Shown: positions 1 to 8,042, counted from the first letter of the stretch. The stretch: 14,348 nucleotides of DNA from Planctomycetaceae bacterium (GCA_031287585.1 JAITST010000065.1:1-14348); one strand, 5' to 3'. The notes: generated by a model not told the origin, from the sequence alone. Program-made: numbers and translations.

Positions 1-907
1 ACCATTCGTGACCGCGACGAAGCGATCCCCACATAATGTTGTCGCGATTGAACTTCCGATGCTTTTGGTCAGCATTTCCCGGAACTTCAATCATTAACAT
101 TTTCCCAGTATTATTATCCAATGTCTGGTTTTCGATTTTAGCAAGTACCGCCTGACACTCTAAACAGTCGTGACGGTAAAGCAAAACAAACCATTCACCA
201 GTTTTTACTTCATCTGAATCAAAATCATTCTCAAAATCAATGTATTCCAACAAGGGAAACTTCTTTCCCAACCAATTCGCGGGTTCTAACGTAACCGACT
301 TTTCATTTCCCGAAAGTTTGGTGTTCCCTGATAAACTCACAAAATCAACATTCATTACTACATACGTTACAGGCAAAGCAACCGCTAACCAAGCAACGAC
401 TCCGATAACAAACCTTCTGTACTGCCTAAATTCCAATAACTCTTGATAAAATGTTTTCAAAACATTCCATCGAAACCTAATCTCAATTGGGCGAAACACT
501 ATCAACAGCCCGACAATAAAAATATCAAACACCGACGTAACCCAAGGATTAACAGTCACCGCCCCAAAGCACCCGCAGGACGTTTCGCCTGAAATTGCCT
601 TGTAAAGTGAAACGCTCGAAAATACTGAAAACAAACCAACGCTTGCAAGCCATGTCAGTTTCGGTAACATTCCGAAAATCAACCATGTTCCGAAAAACAA
701 TTCAAACCCAACGACGAGCACATTAAACCACCGTGCGTTAAGTAACCCCTCACCTAACAACGGCACTGTTATCAATTGCTGGAATTTCAATCCCGCCGCT
801 ATCAAAATAATCATCGCCACTGTGAACCGCATCAATACCCAACGTTGATTTACATCAACGCAACACACGCTAACACAAGTATTTTGACTTTCACATTCCG
901 GCTTCAT
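1..907 (-). CDS. MauE/DoxX-like membrane protein with C-terminal thioredoxin-like domain (3' end outside window)
   Basis: Reading the minus strand from the ATG at 907 gives 302 codons with no stop before the left edge. About five hydrophobic segments are visible (roughly residues 27-45, 62-82, 86-103, 122-139, 167-186). The motif CGCFG at 111-115 lies between the third and fourth, which is characteristic of MauE/DoxX-type redox-associated membrane proteins. After the last membrane segment comes a soluble, presumably periplasmic, stretch with a CxxC pair (C248/C251 in DCLEC), following a beta strand as in thioredoxin folds. Family knowledge: such proteins are thought to help move electrons or thiol equivalents across the membrane; the substrate here is unknown. 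The N terminus carries four cysteines (C4, C11, C15, C16) before the first membrane helix, unless translation starts at Met26. No SD is visible at either start, so the start is uncertain. The gene is divergent from the FHA gene. Confidence 0.75.
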   Translation of the reverse strand, partial: MKPECESQNTCVSVCCVDVNQRWVLMRFTVAMIILIAAGLKFQQLITVPLLGEGLLNARWFNVLVVGFELFFGTWLIFGMLPKLTWLASVGLFSVFSSVSLYKAISGETSCGCFGAVTVNPWVTSVFDIFIVGLLIVFRPIEIRFRWNVLKTFYQELLEFRQYRRFVIGVVAWLAVALPVTYVVMNVDFVSLSGNTKLSGNEKSVTLEPANWLGKKFPLLEYIDFENDFDSDEVKTGEWFVLLYRHDCLECQAVLAKIENQTLDNNTGKMLMIEVPGNADQKHRKFNRDNIMWGSLRRGHEW

Positions 908-969
908 ATTTCGTAACGAACAATGAAAAGCATTTTTTGGAATTAGCAATCACAACCAATTTGGGTAGC

Positions 970-1008
970 ATTCTATCACACTTACGACACACTTACGAAA
1001 AATGTCAA
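970..1008 (-). promoter_or_regulatory. Candidate split promoter of the mauE-like gene
   Basis: On the minus strand an exact TTGACA (1008-1003) and a TAGAAT preceded by TGa, an extended -10 (978-970), point toward the gene starting at 907. They are separated by 27 bases, too long for a standard sigma-70 promoter. The spacer contains two perfect copies of an 11-base unit. With one copy it would be 16 bases, a workable spacing. Activity in the present form is uncertain. Confidence 0.35.
977..998. repeat. 11-base perfect tandem duplication
   Basis: CACACTTACGA occurs twice in immediate succession (977-987 and 988-998) with no mismatch. It lies between the -35-like and -10-like elements upstream of the mauE-like gene. 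Confidence 0.9.
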
Positions 1009-1630
1009 GAAAAAAAATCCCAATTTTACCCCAAAATGCCAATACAATCATAAATACTTCAAAATTCTCTATCGCAATGTGCCTACACACTTTAAATTTC
1101 TGTGTTGGTGTGACATCTATTAGACAATGAAAAGGGTATTATTACCGGAAGATATTTTACAGTGCCGATAAGGATCTGCACTTTCCAAGTAACTGTGGCA
1201 AAAACGTCATCCTAACACCCTGTAAAAAACGCATTTTGTGCATTTTTACATTGAATTAAATGCTTCTTCGGTGAAGAAGCAAAGAACACCTTTAATTAAA
1301 CACAATTTTGCATATCGTATTTTACGCATATTTACCATCGTGAATTTTGGGAAAGTGCAGTAACTTACCACAATGGCACTAAGCAATGTAATATCATTTT
1401 TGAAATATACGTTTCCGAAACATACGTAATTTCCGCGAACAATTCTCACAAAATAGAGTTTATGGATAAATTGCATTGTATTTTGGCACATTTGTTGATA
1501 CAGAAACAAATCATTCAAAAAAAATATCAATTCAAAAATACTTGACGAAAGTGTGGATATGAGATGTAGTTGTATAGTGTTGGGATTGCGTGTTAAATGT
1601 TAAGGTGGATAATTTGGCTAACTATACAGA
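1009..1630. other. Long AT-rich intergenic region without a credible gene
   Basis: This is the bulk of the divergent spacer between the mauE-like gene and the FHA gene. A 94-residue minus-strand reading frame (1246-1530) exists, but its composition simply follows the AT-rich DNA, it has no SD, and it resembles no family I recognise. The only structured part I see is the hairpin pair at 1221-1281, listed separately. Confidence 0.6.
1221..1281. other. Two adjacent inverted repeats, function unknown
   Basis: The first hairpin pairs TGTAAAAA (1221-1228) with TTTTTACA (1243-1250) and GCA (1231-1233) with TGC (1239-1241), leaving small internal bulges. The second is a perfect 9-base stem, TGCTTCTTC (1261-1269) with GAAGAAGCA (1273-1281), with loop GGT. 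It is flanked by AATTAAA (1254-1260) and TTTAATT (1291-1297), which could extend it. No coding gene ends here, so they are not obvious gene terminators. They might belong to a small RNA, but I could not identify a convincing promoter for one. Confidence 0.4.
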
Positions 1631-1658
1631 TAGACAAACGCCGAATTTATGTTATAAT
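1631..1658 (+). promoter_or_regulatory. Sigma-70-type promoter of the FHA gene
   Basis: TAGACA (1631-1636), 16 bases, then TATAAT (1653-1658) preceded by TGt, an extended -10. Transcription would begin near 1665, giving an untranslated leader of about 120 bases before the ATG at 1787. Confidence 0.6.
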
Positions 1659-1786
1659 TAAAGTTACTGAAGTTGATACGAGAACATATTTTTATTACCT
1701 TATTGATTATTCTGATGTTTTACGTATTAACGTGTATATCCAATCACATTATTCACATACATTTATTTTAGAAAGAAAGGTGTGCT

Positions 1787-2404
1787 ATGAACGTACAATT
1801 GGTTGTAGCCAGCGGAAGCAAAGAAGGGCAGACGATTCCGATTGTTGGAGCAAAGTTCATTATTGGTCGAGCAGACGATTGTCACCTCAAACCACGCAGC
1901 GAGCTTGTTAGCCGTTACCACTGTGCGATTATTACGGAAGGAGATTACGTTGCGGTTCGCGACTTGGGCAGCAAGAACGGCGTTTTCCTGAACGGTGAAC
2001 GAGTAAGTCTTGAAAACGAAGTCAAAAGCGGTGACAAACTTACCATCGGACCGCTTGAGTTTTACATAAACATAAGTGTCTCACCGGTGGCGGATAAAAA
2101 GCCGAAGGTTGAGTCGATTGGAGAGGCGGTTGTTCGTACTGCTGAAATCGAATCAGAAGAAGGAACGGATGCTACTGAGGCGACAGTTGTTGCCGATTGG
2201 CTGATTGGACACGACGAAAGCATTCAGGAAGCGGAAACAAAAACTATCAGTGTTTCTGCACAAAAAGAACTCGAAACAATCAAAAAAGCGAAAGATGAAA
2301 AAGAAGCCGAGCAAAAGCAGCCGCCGCAAAAGAAGTCGGAAGACAACAGCAGTAAAGATGCGGCTGCAAACCTGTTGAAGAATTTCTTCAAAGGCGGTCG
2401 GTAG
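1787..2404 (+). CDS. FHA-domain protein with charged C-terminal tail
   Basis: The protein has 205 residues. Residues 1 to about 95 form a forkhead-associated domain, with the hallmark pieces in order: G27-R28, S42-R43-Y44-H45, G61-S62-x-N64-G65 and N69-G70. These are the residues that read phosphothreonine in the family, so it probably binds a phosphorylated partner in the cytoplasm. Residues from about 100 to 190 are highly charged, rich in Glu, Lys, Gln and Ala, and look disordered or coiled-coil. The extreme C terminus (about 190-202) is a short amphipathic AANLLKNFFKGG segment that might bind a partner. There is no signal peptide or membrane segment. The ATG is preceded by AAAGG at 1776-1780. 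No kinase or phosphatase gene is adjacent, so the partner is unknown. It is a single-gene unit, with its own promoter and a strong terminator. Confidence 0.85.
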   Translation: MNVQLVVASGSKEGQTIPIVGAKFIIGRADDCHLKPRSELVSRYHCAIITEGDYVAVRDLGSKNGVFLNGERVSLENEVKSGDKLTIGPLEFYINISVSPVADKKPKVESIGEAVVRTAEIESEEGTDATEATVVADWLIGHDESIQEAETKTISVSAQKELETIKKAKDEKEAEQKQPPQKKSEDNSSKDAAANLLKNFFKGGR

Positions 2405-2423
2405 AAACGGACGTTTTTCTGCG

Positions 2424-2475
2424 CAAACAATCATTCACGCCGCTACGGATGGTGTGAATGATTGTTTGTTTTTTT
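2424..2475 (+). terminator. Strong intrinsic terminator after the FHA gene
   Basis: A perfect 15-base stem pairs CAAACAATCATTCAC (2424-2438) with 2454-2468 around a 15-base loop, and is followed immediately by seven T residues (2469-2475). It starts 20 bases after the FHA stop codon. Confidence 0.93.
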
Positions 2476-2546
2476 GAGCGAGGTTGTTACACTGATCAAT
2501 CGTCGTGACAAAAATTTATCGGTTGCCGCCTCTAAATTGCGGTACC

Positions 2547-2575
2547 TTGTGACGGTCTGATTTATCTGTTATAAT
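2547..2575 (+). promoter_or_regulatory. Promoter of the DUF1573 gene
   Basis: TTGTGA (2547-2552), 17 bases, then TATAAT (2570-2575) with an upstream TGt extension. The start of transcription would be near 2582, about 55 bases before the ATG at 2637. The -10 block TGTTATAATT is identical to that of the FHA promoter. Confidence 0.65.
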
Positions 2576-2636
2576 TTCCACCTTTGTCCGTCGGGATTTC
2601 GCGGATGGGTGTGTTTTATTTAACTATCTCAAGACT

Positions 2637-3662
2637 ATGAGTACCAAAACTTATTTTGCTGGTTTATTATTTGCCTTCGCTTGCGGAGCGTTTGTGTTCG
2701 CTGCAGACGGCGGGGTTGCGCAGGATGCCGCGTGGGCTGATAGATTGTTCTCTGAAAAGTCACATGATTTCGGTTCTGTGCCTAGCGGGGCTAGGGCTGT
2801 TTATAGTTTTAAGGTAACGAATCCGTATGTTGAAACCGTTCATTTTACAAGTGCCACCTCCTCTTGTAGTTGCACCCGTGCTACTTTGGTACAGCCCACT
2901 GTCAAAACTCACGAGACGACTGAGTTACTTGTCGAGTTCAATACCAAAGGTAACTCTCACAACAAATCAGCCCAAATAACCTTGAATATCGACCAACCAT
3001 TCAAGGCGATTGTCGTTCTTGACATTAAAGGTTATATTCGTCCTGACATTGTTTTTACGCCGTCGCAAGTTACGTTCGGAACAGCGGTTGAAGGTGAGGC
3101 GATGGAGCGGACTGTTGAGGTTACTCATTTCGGCAGGAGCAACTGGCGGCTCATCAACGTTGTCAGCAATGTCGGCTATCTTACCGGCGAAATTGGCGAT
3201 AGCAAATTGTCGCCGCGCGGCGATGTCACAACAACCGTCAAAATACGGCTCAACGAAAACGCACCGCGAGGACGTTTCTGCGAGCGTTTGATTTTGCAAT
3301 CGAACGAGCAAGGTCGTCAGAGCGACATACCGCTGTTGGTCGAGGGAACAATTCCGGGTAGTCTCGCGGCGACACCGCCTAATGTGTTTCTCGGTTTTGT
3401 AAAGCAAGGAGACGAGTCGGTTCGTGACGTTGTTTTACGTTCAGACAAACCGTTCAAAATTACTAAGTTGACAAGTAATAATGAGTTGATAACAATCGAA
3501 CTACCAACCGACCCGAAACCGCGATCGCGTTTTCAGATTCCGGTGAAGTTGAATGTGCCAGCGGATTATAATGAGAAAAAAATTGTCGCGGTAATAAATG
3601 TTGAAACCGACGACCCAAATATGAAGACAGAGTTTTCAGCAAACGCGGAGATACAGGAGTAA
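2637..3662 (+). CDS. Secreted DUF1573-containing protein
   Basis: The protein has 341 residues and begins with a signal peptide (hydrophobic 7-22, likely cleavage near A22-A23). Residues about 38-135 match DUF1573, an immunoglobulin-like beta-sandwich family: HDFGSVPSG, then SCSCT with C77 and C79. Two further beta-rich segments follow (about 136-235 and 236-340), which look like additional Ig-like modules. DUF1573 proteins are abundant in planctomycetes and Bacteroidetes; their biochemical role is not established. The C-x-C pair could bind metal or take part in thiol exchange, which would fit the nearby MauE-thioredoxin-type gene at 1-907, but that link is inference. The start codon has no SD. 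The gene has its own promoter and is followed by an AT-rich inverted repeat. Confidence 0.85.
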   Translation: MSTKTYFAGLLFAFACGAFVFAADGGVAQDAAWADRLFSEKSHDFGSVPSGARAVYSFKVTNPYVETVHFTSATSSCSCTRATLVQPTVKTHETTELLVEFNTKGNSHNKSAQITLNIDQPFKAIVVLDIKGYIRPDIVFTPSQVTFGTAVEGEAMERTVEVTHFGRSNWRLINVVSNVGYLTGEIGDSKLSPRGDVTTTVKIRLNENAPRGRFCERLILQSNEQGRQSDIPLLVEGTIPGSLAATPPNVFLGFVKQGDESVRDVVLRSDKPFKITKLTSNNELITIELPTDPKPRSRFQIPVKLNVPADYNEKKIVAVINVETDDPNMKTEFSANAEIQE

Positions 3663-3669
3663 TATATTA

Positions 3670-3728
3670 TTTTAGATTTATGATTTTAGATTTTGGATTT
3701 TTTGTAATACAATCTAAAATCTAAATCT
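3670..3728. repeat. AT-rich inverted repeat, copy 1 of a dispersed element
   Basis: 3674-3692 pairs with 3711-3728 over 18 bases with a single bulged T, leaving an 18-base loop. The word TTTTAGATTTATGATTTT (3670-3687) recurs exactly, in inverted orientation, at 9567-9584. The element may act as a weak terminator for the DUF1573 gene. It also contains TTGGAT (3693-3698), 16 bases and TAAAAT (3715-3720), which could serve as a weak promoter for der. Confidence 0.75.
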
Positions 3729-3788
3729 TAAAAACATAAATACCCCACTCTGAACCAAACGAACCAGACCAAAACACCACTCCAAAAT

Positions 3789-5237
3789 ATGATTCCACAA
3801 ATTGCCATTGTCGGCAGACCTAATGTCGGTAAATCTTCGTTGTTCAACTGGATTATCGGTGAACGTATTAGCATCGTTGATTCCGTTGCGGGCGTTACCC
3901 GTGACCGTGTCACCCGTTTGCTCGACCTCGAACCCGAAACCAAAACCGTTCGTCGTCCTCTGTCGAAACGTGAAGAGAAACGTTTGTCCGATTCGGCTAA
4001 CGATGGCAAACCCAACATCACGAAAATTGTTGAGTTCGTCGATACCGGCGGGTTTGGTATTGTTGACGTTGACGATTTGTCGGAAGACGTTGAGATGCAG
4101 ATTCGTTTGGCGATTTCGTCCGCCTGCCTCATACTGTTCGTGGTTGACGTTCAAGAAGGTTTGACGGCGTTCGATTCCATTGTCGCGGAACGATTACGTA
4201 AACTTTCGTGTCCGATTTTGCTCGTTGTGAACAAAGCAGACAACGAAAGCGACGAACGAAACACGCACGAATTTCAAGCGTTAGGTTGGGGAGTGATTTC
4301 CGTTAGCGCGAAACAAAAACGCGGACGTGTTGCACTGATGCAGGAGATAGAACAAGCGTTATCCGAAAACGATTTGTTCACCGATACTTCCGATTCCGAC
4401 CAAGAACCGGTTATGAAGGTCGCGATTGTCGGGCGGCGGAATGTCGGTAAGAGTACGTTCATAAACACACTCACGAAAGAGGAACGTGTAATCGCCAGTC
4501 CAATTCCCGGAACGACACGCGATATCATCGACGTTCGTTTTGAGATGGACGGTAAAACGTTTGTCGCGGTTGACACGCCGGGCTTTCAGCGTAAGAAGGG
4601 CGTGAAGACTGACTTGGAGTTTTACTCGTCAACACGCGCCGAACGCGCGATTCGGATGGCGGATGTTGTACTGATGTTTTTCGATTGCACGGTTCAGGTC
4701 GGCAAGGTTGAGAAGCAACTCGTATCGTTAATCGAAGAACAGATGAAGCCGTGTATTTTCGTAGTCAACAAATGGGACAAGTTGACAGACGTGATGGCGA
4801 CAGAACGTTGGGCGGATTATTTACGTGAACAATTTCCGTCACTGGCATACGCGCCGATTGCGTTTGTCACCGGTAAATCGGGGCGTAACTGTAAAAAGAT
4901 GTTGAACCACGCGCAGATGTTGTTCAAACAATCACGTCAACGAATAGCGACCGCACGGCTTAACAAGTGGGTAACGAAGGCACTGGATTATAATCCGCCG
5001 CCGCTGCGTTTTCACCACAAAGCGAAAGTATATTACGCAACACAAGCGGATATACAACCGCCAACGATTGTGTTGTTCTGCAATATGGAAGAGGCGTTTT
5101 CAAAGCAGTACGAACGTTATTTACTGACAACGTTGCGGGACGAATTACCGTTCGCGGACGTGCCGATTAAAATAATTTTCCGAAAACGTGATTCCGGTGA
5201 CAACGCTAATGAGATTGAAGTGAAAAGAAAATCGTAA
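3789..5237 (+). CDS. der: Ribosome-assembly GTPase Der (EngA)
   Basis: The protein has 482 residues with the diagnostic double GTPase layout. The first G domain has GRPNVGKS (9-16), DTGG (85-88), NKAD (148-151) and SAK (173-175). The second has GRRNVGKS (215-222), DTPG (262-265), NKWD (327-330) and GKS (362-364). A C-terminal KH-like domain follows (about 385-470), including the conserved NPPPLRFHHKAKVYYATQ region. Der binds the large ribosomal subunit and is needed for 50S maturation. An oddity is the long stretch between the first switch I (GVTRDR, 35-40) and DTGG: about 44 residues with a charged insert around 50-78, longer than in the usual bacterial proteins. No SD precedes the ATG and I see no alternative start. 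The histidine kinase follows after 43 bases on the same strand. Confidence 0.97.
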   Translation: MIPQIAIVGRPNVGKSSLFNWIIGERISIVDSVAGVTRDRVTRLLDLEPETKTVRRPLSKREEKRLSDSANDGKPNITKIVEFVDTGGFGIVDVDDLSEDVEMQIRLAISSACLILFVVDVQEGLTAFDSIVAERLRKLSCPILLVVNKADNESDERNTHEFQALGWGVISVSAKQKRGRVALMQEIEQALSENDLFTDTSDSDQEPVMKVAIVGRRNVGKSTFINTLTKEERVIASPIPGTTRDIIDVRFEMDGKTFVAVDTPGFQRKKGVKTDLEFYSSTRAERAIRMADVVLMFFDCTVQVGKVEKQLVSLIEEQMKPCIFVVNKWDKLTDVMATERWADYLREQFPSLAYAPIAFVTGKSGRNCKKMLNHAQMLFKQSRQRIATARLNKWVTKALDYNPPPLRFHHKAKVYYATQADIQPPTIVLFCNMEEAFSKQYERYLLTTLRDELPFADVPIKIIFRKRDSGDNANEIEVKRKS

Positions 5238-5280
5238 GTCAACTCACCGGTCAATCATTATGTTCATTTCCTAAACAAGT

Positions 5281-7941
5281 ATGATAAAAAAAATATTCAG
5301 CACTATCACCAATGGAAGAAAGTACCAGTACCTTTTCTTTGTAACTGTTGCTCTGATGTTTGTTATTGTAAACGTCTTTATCATCTTCGAGGTTGCCTCC
5401 GGGTTGCGAAAGAGCGTGAACGAAGCCCAAGTTCGGAACAACAACGTTACTTGTGAGGTTATCTCGCAATTTTTTGCGGGTAAGGTTCACACAATCGCGT
5501 TACTCTCGCAGTACAAGCCCATTCTCGATTACCTCAAGCAATGTAAGAACGCCGAAGACGCGAAAAATAATCCGAACTACGCAAGTATTGTCGAAATGTT
5601 CAACGTTATCGAATCAGTTTACATTTCGACGGACGACATCTATTCCACACTTTCGTCACCGCCCGATGAAATTGCAGGCGTGACAGCGTGGCTCGCCGGT
5701 ATTCAGGGCAACTATCTTTTGACACCCCGCGGAATAATGGACGAAAATTCCGCCGATGTTTGGGTCACGAAAGAGCGTCCTTGGTACGAAAAAATCGAAC
5801 ACTTCAACGGAATCAGTTATAGCGACATATACATTGATATGGAATTTAACCAACCGTGCGTAAGTATCATCACGAAAGTTTCAGGTATCACTCCCAACGA
5901 AACGCCTATTGATTATGGAGTTATCGGACTTGACATTTTTCTCAAAACGGTACTTGAAATTATGGAACGCGCGAGTAAGACAAGCAGCGGGAAAATTATT
6001 CTGATAGACGGTACGCAAACGGTAGTCTATCATCCTGACATCGGATACAAGCACGACCAAAAACTCGCGGACATCGCCGGACACGATTACGCAAGTATCT
6101 CGGAAATCCTGAACACTAAGTACAAAGAAGTTGACGAAGGTTCGGAGTTGATGGACATCGGCGGCGTTAAAACATACGTCAATTTTTCACGAGTACGGAT
6201 ACCGAATACACGTTGGTTTGTGATAACGCTCGTACCGAGATCGGTCGCGGAAGAATCGCTCAACAGTTATCTTGTCACGATATTGATAATCAGTGCGGTG
6301 GACTTATTCCTATTCGCGTTGCCGATTATTTTCGTGCTTTATTCCGAACAGCGGCGAACCGGCGAAATTGAGAAAATGCGTGACATTGCCATCGAGTCAA
6401 GCAAGGCGAAGAGCGGCTTCCTTGCGAATATGAGCCACGAAATACGAACGCCGATGAACGGTGTTGTCGGTATGACGGACATACTGCTTCACACGCCGCC
6501 GCTGAGTTCGCTGCAACGTCAGTACGTGAACACGATTCGTCAAAGTGCCGAGTCGCTGCTCGCGGTTATCAACGATATTCTCGACTTTTCAAAAATAGAA
6601 GCGGGTCAGTTTAAGTTGGAAGAAATGGATGTACATCTGCGAAACATTATCGAGGAGAGTTGTGAAGTTGTCGCGATTCGGATACACGAAAAAGGGTTGT
6701 ACTTCGCAAGTGACATTTCGCCGGAAATTCGCGGTATTTATAAAACCGACGGCACGCGAATCAGACAAATTATGCTCAACTTACTCGGTAATGCCGCGAA
6801 GTTTACGACAGACGGAATGATTTCGGTACGTGTTTATCCCGACGAAATTTATGACGGAGTGTATGGTGTACGGTTTGAAGTGAAGGACACCGGAATCGGT
6901 ATTCCTAGTGATAAACAGGATTTAATCTTCACGCCGTTCACGCAGGCGGAAGTATCGACGACACGGCGTTTCGGCGGTACGGGGCTTGGTCTGTCGATTT
7001 GTCTGTACCTTGTGAAACAGATGGGCGGCGAAATCGGTGTTAAAAGTGAAGTGGGTAACGGTTCGACATTTTGGTTTACGTTACCGATTCAACAGTTCGA
7101 TATGTCGGAGTCGTCGATGGTGGAGAATCGTTACGGCAGCGGACAAAAGTTGTTAGTGTACGAGGTCTTCAGAGAGGGAATTGAGTCGGTACTGAACATA
7201 TTGCAGTACTGGGGGTTTCAGGTTACGTTTGTTGATAATCACAACGAGTTGGTTGAAAATATGCGAAAGGAATCGCCGGATTTGATTCTGTATTCGATAG
7301 ACGTGAACAAGAATAAGTTCGACGACTTTCAGGCGGAGTTCCAATCGTTACGCGAAAAGAATCGCCGCGCGAAACTGATAATTATGTTCTCGTTGGGTGA
7401 TAAAGTTGCGTCGTCGATTGAGAATATAAACGGAATGGTTGGTGTAATCTCAAAACCGATGCGTCTGCTGACTTTGGAAGAACTGATACGTAAGGCGATA
7501 GGACACGCAAAGATAGTTGACAGACCGCACGAATACATTGAGTTTGGAAATCAAGAGCCGTGCCGGATATTGTTAGTGGAAGACGTACAGGTAAATGTAA
7601 TAGTGGCAAGAGTGATGCTTGAATCGTTGGGACACAAGATAGACGTGGCGGAAAACGGGGTGACAGCGTTAGAAATGTTGAGCAAAAACGATTACGATAT
7701 TGTGTTTATGGATTGCCAAATGCCGGTAATGGACGGTTACGAATGTACCCAAAAAATCCGTGACCCGAAAACAAACGTAAAAAATCACGGCGCAATAATA
7801 ATAGCAATGACAGCCAACGCAATGGACGGAGACCGCGACCGCTGCATAGAAGCCGGAATGAACGACTACATATCAAAACCAATAACAAGAGAAAGCGTAA
7901 TAAGAACAATCGGGAGATGGTGCGGGAAAGATAAAAAATAA
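5281..7941 (+). CDS. Hybrid sensor histidine kinase with extracellular Cache-type sensor and two receiver domains (one degenerate)
   Basis: The protein has 886 residues. Membrane segments at about 17-39 and 330-354 enclose a periplasmic region of about 290 residues. It looks like a double Cache ligand-binding domain; RPWYE at 166-170 is typical. The HisKA domain carries the phosphoacceptor H386 in MSHEIRTPMNG. The ATPase domain has N-box residues N500 and N504, DTGIGIP (536-542) and GTGLGLSI (566-573). Residues about 622-740 fold like a receiver but lack the phosphorylatable aspartate (Y671/S672 stand where it should be), although K725 is kept. The final receiver (about 761-880) is intact: E767/D768, D811 in FMDCQMPVMDG and K866. 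Such hybrids usually pass phosphate to an Hpt protein or separate regulator; none is encoded here. It lies 43 bases after der, possibly cotranscribed. No SD is seen. Confidence 0.93.
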   Translation: MIKKIFSTITNGRKYQYLFFVTVALMFVIVNVFIIFEVASGLRKSVNEAQVRNNNVTCEVISQFFAGKVHTIALLSQYKPILDYLKQCKNAEDAKNNPNYASIVEMFNVIESVYISTDDIYSTLSSPPDEIAGVTAWLAGIQGNYLLTPRGIMDENSADVWVTKERPWYEKIEHFNGISYSDIYIDMEFNQPCVSIITKVSGITPNETPIDYGVIGLDIFLKTVLEIMERASKTSSGKIILIDGTQTVVYHPDIGYKHDQKLADIAGHDYASISEILNTKYKEVDEGSELMDIGGVKTYVNFSRVRIPNTRWFVITLVPRSVAEESLNSYLVTILIISAVDLFLFALPIIFVLYSEQRRTGEIEKMRDIAIESSKAKSGFLANMSHEIRTPMNGVVGMTDILLHTPPLSSLQRQYVNTIRQSAESLLAVINDILDFSKIEAGQFKLEEMDVHLRNIIEESCEVVAIRIHEKGLYFASDISPEIRGIYKTDGTRIRQIMLNLLGNAAKFTTDGMISVRVYPDEIYDGVYGVRFEVKDTGIGIPSDKQDLIFTPFTQAEVSTTRRFGGTGLGLSICLYLVKQMGGEIGVKSEVGNGSTFWFTLPIQQFDMSESSMVENRYGSGQKLLVYEVFREGIESVLNILQYWGFQVTFVDNHNELVENMRKESPDLILYSIDVNKNKFDDFQAEFQSLREKNRRAKLIIMFSLGDKVASSIENINGMVGVISKPMRLLTLEELIRKAIGHAKIVDRPHEYIEFGNQEPCRILLVEDVQVNVIVARVMLESLGHKIDVAENGVTALEMLSKNDYDIVFMDCQMPVMDGYECTQKIRDPKTNVKNHGAIIIAMTANAMDGDRDRCIEAGMNDYISKPITRESVIRTIGRWCGKDKK

Positions 7942-7996
7942 ATGAGGGTAAGATGGACGACATTTCACAGAATCGTAAGTTTCCTATGATTTTCAA

Positions 7997-8023
7997 AAAG
8001 GGCTACGCACTGCGCAGCCCTTT
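7997..8023 (-). terminator. Hairpin terminator between convergent genes
   Basis: AAAGGGCT (7997-8004) pairs with AGCCCTTT (8016-8023), and the stem continues with CGC/GCG after one mismatch, around the loop ACT. Read on the minus strand it is followed by a five-T tract, so it best suits the minus-strand pair ending at 8043. It can also serve the kinase gene ending at 7941, although the plus side has only three T residues. Confidence 0.7.
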
Positions 8024-8042
8024 GATGTGGACACGTTATCAA

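Noticed and set aside
1246..1530. 94-residue minus-strand reading frame
   Set aside because: AT-rich composition, no SD, no recognisable family, and it overlaps the hairpin region.
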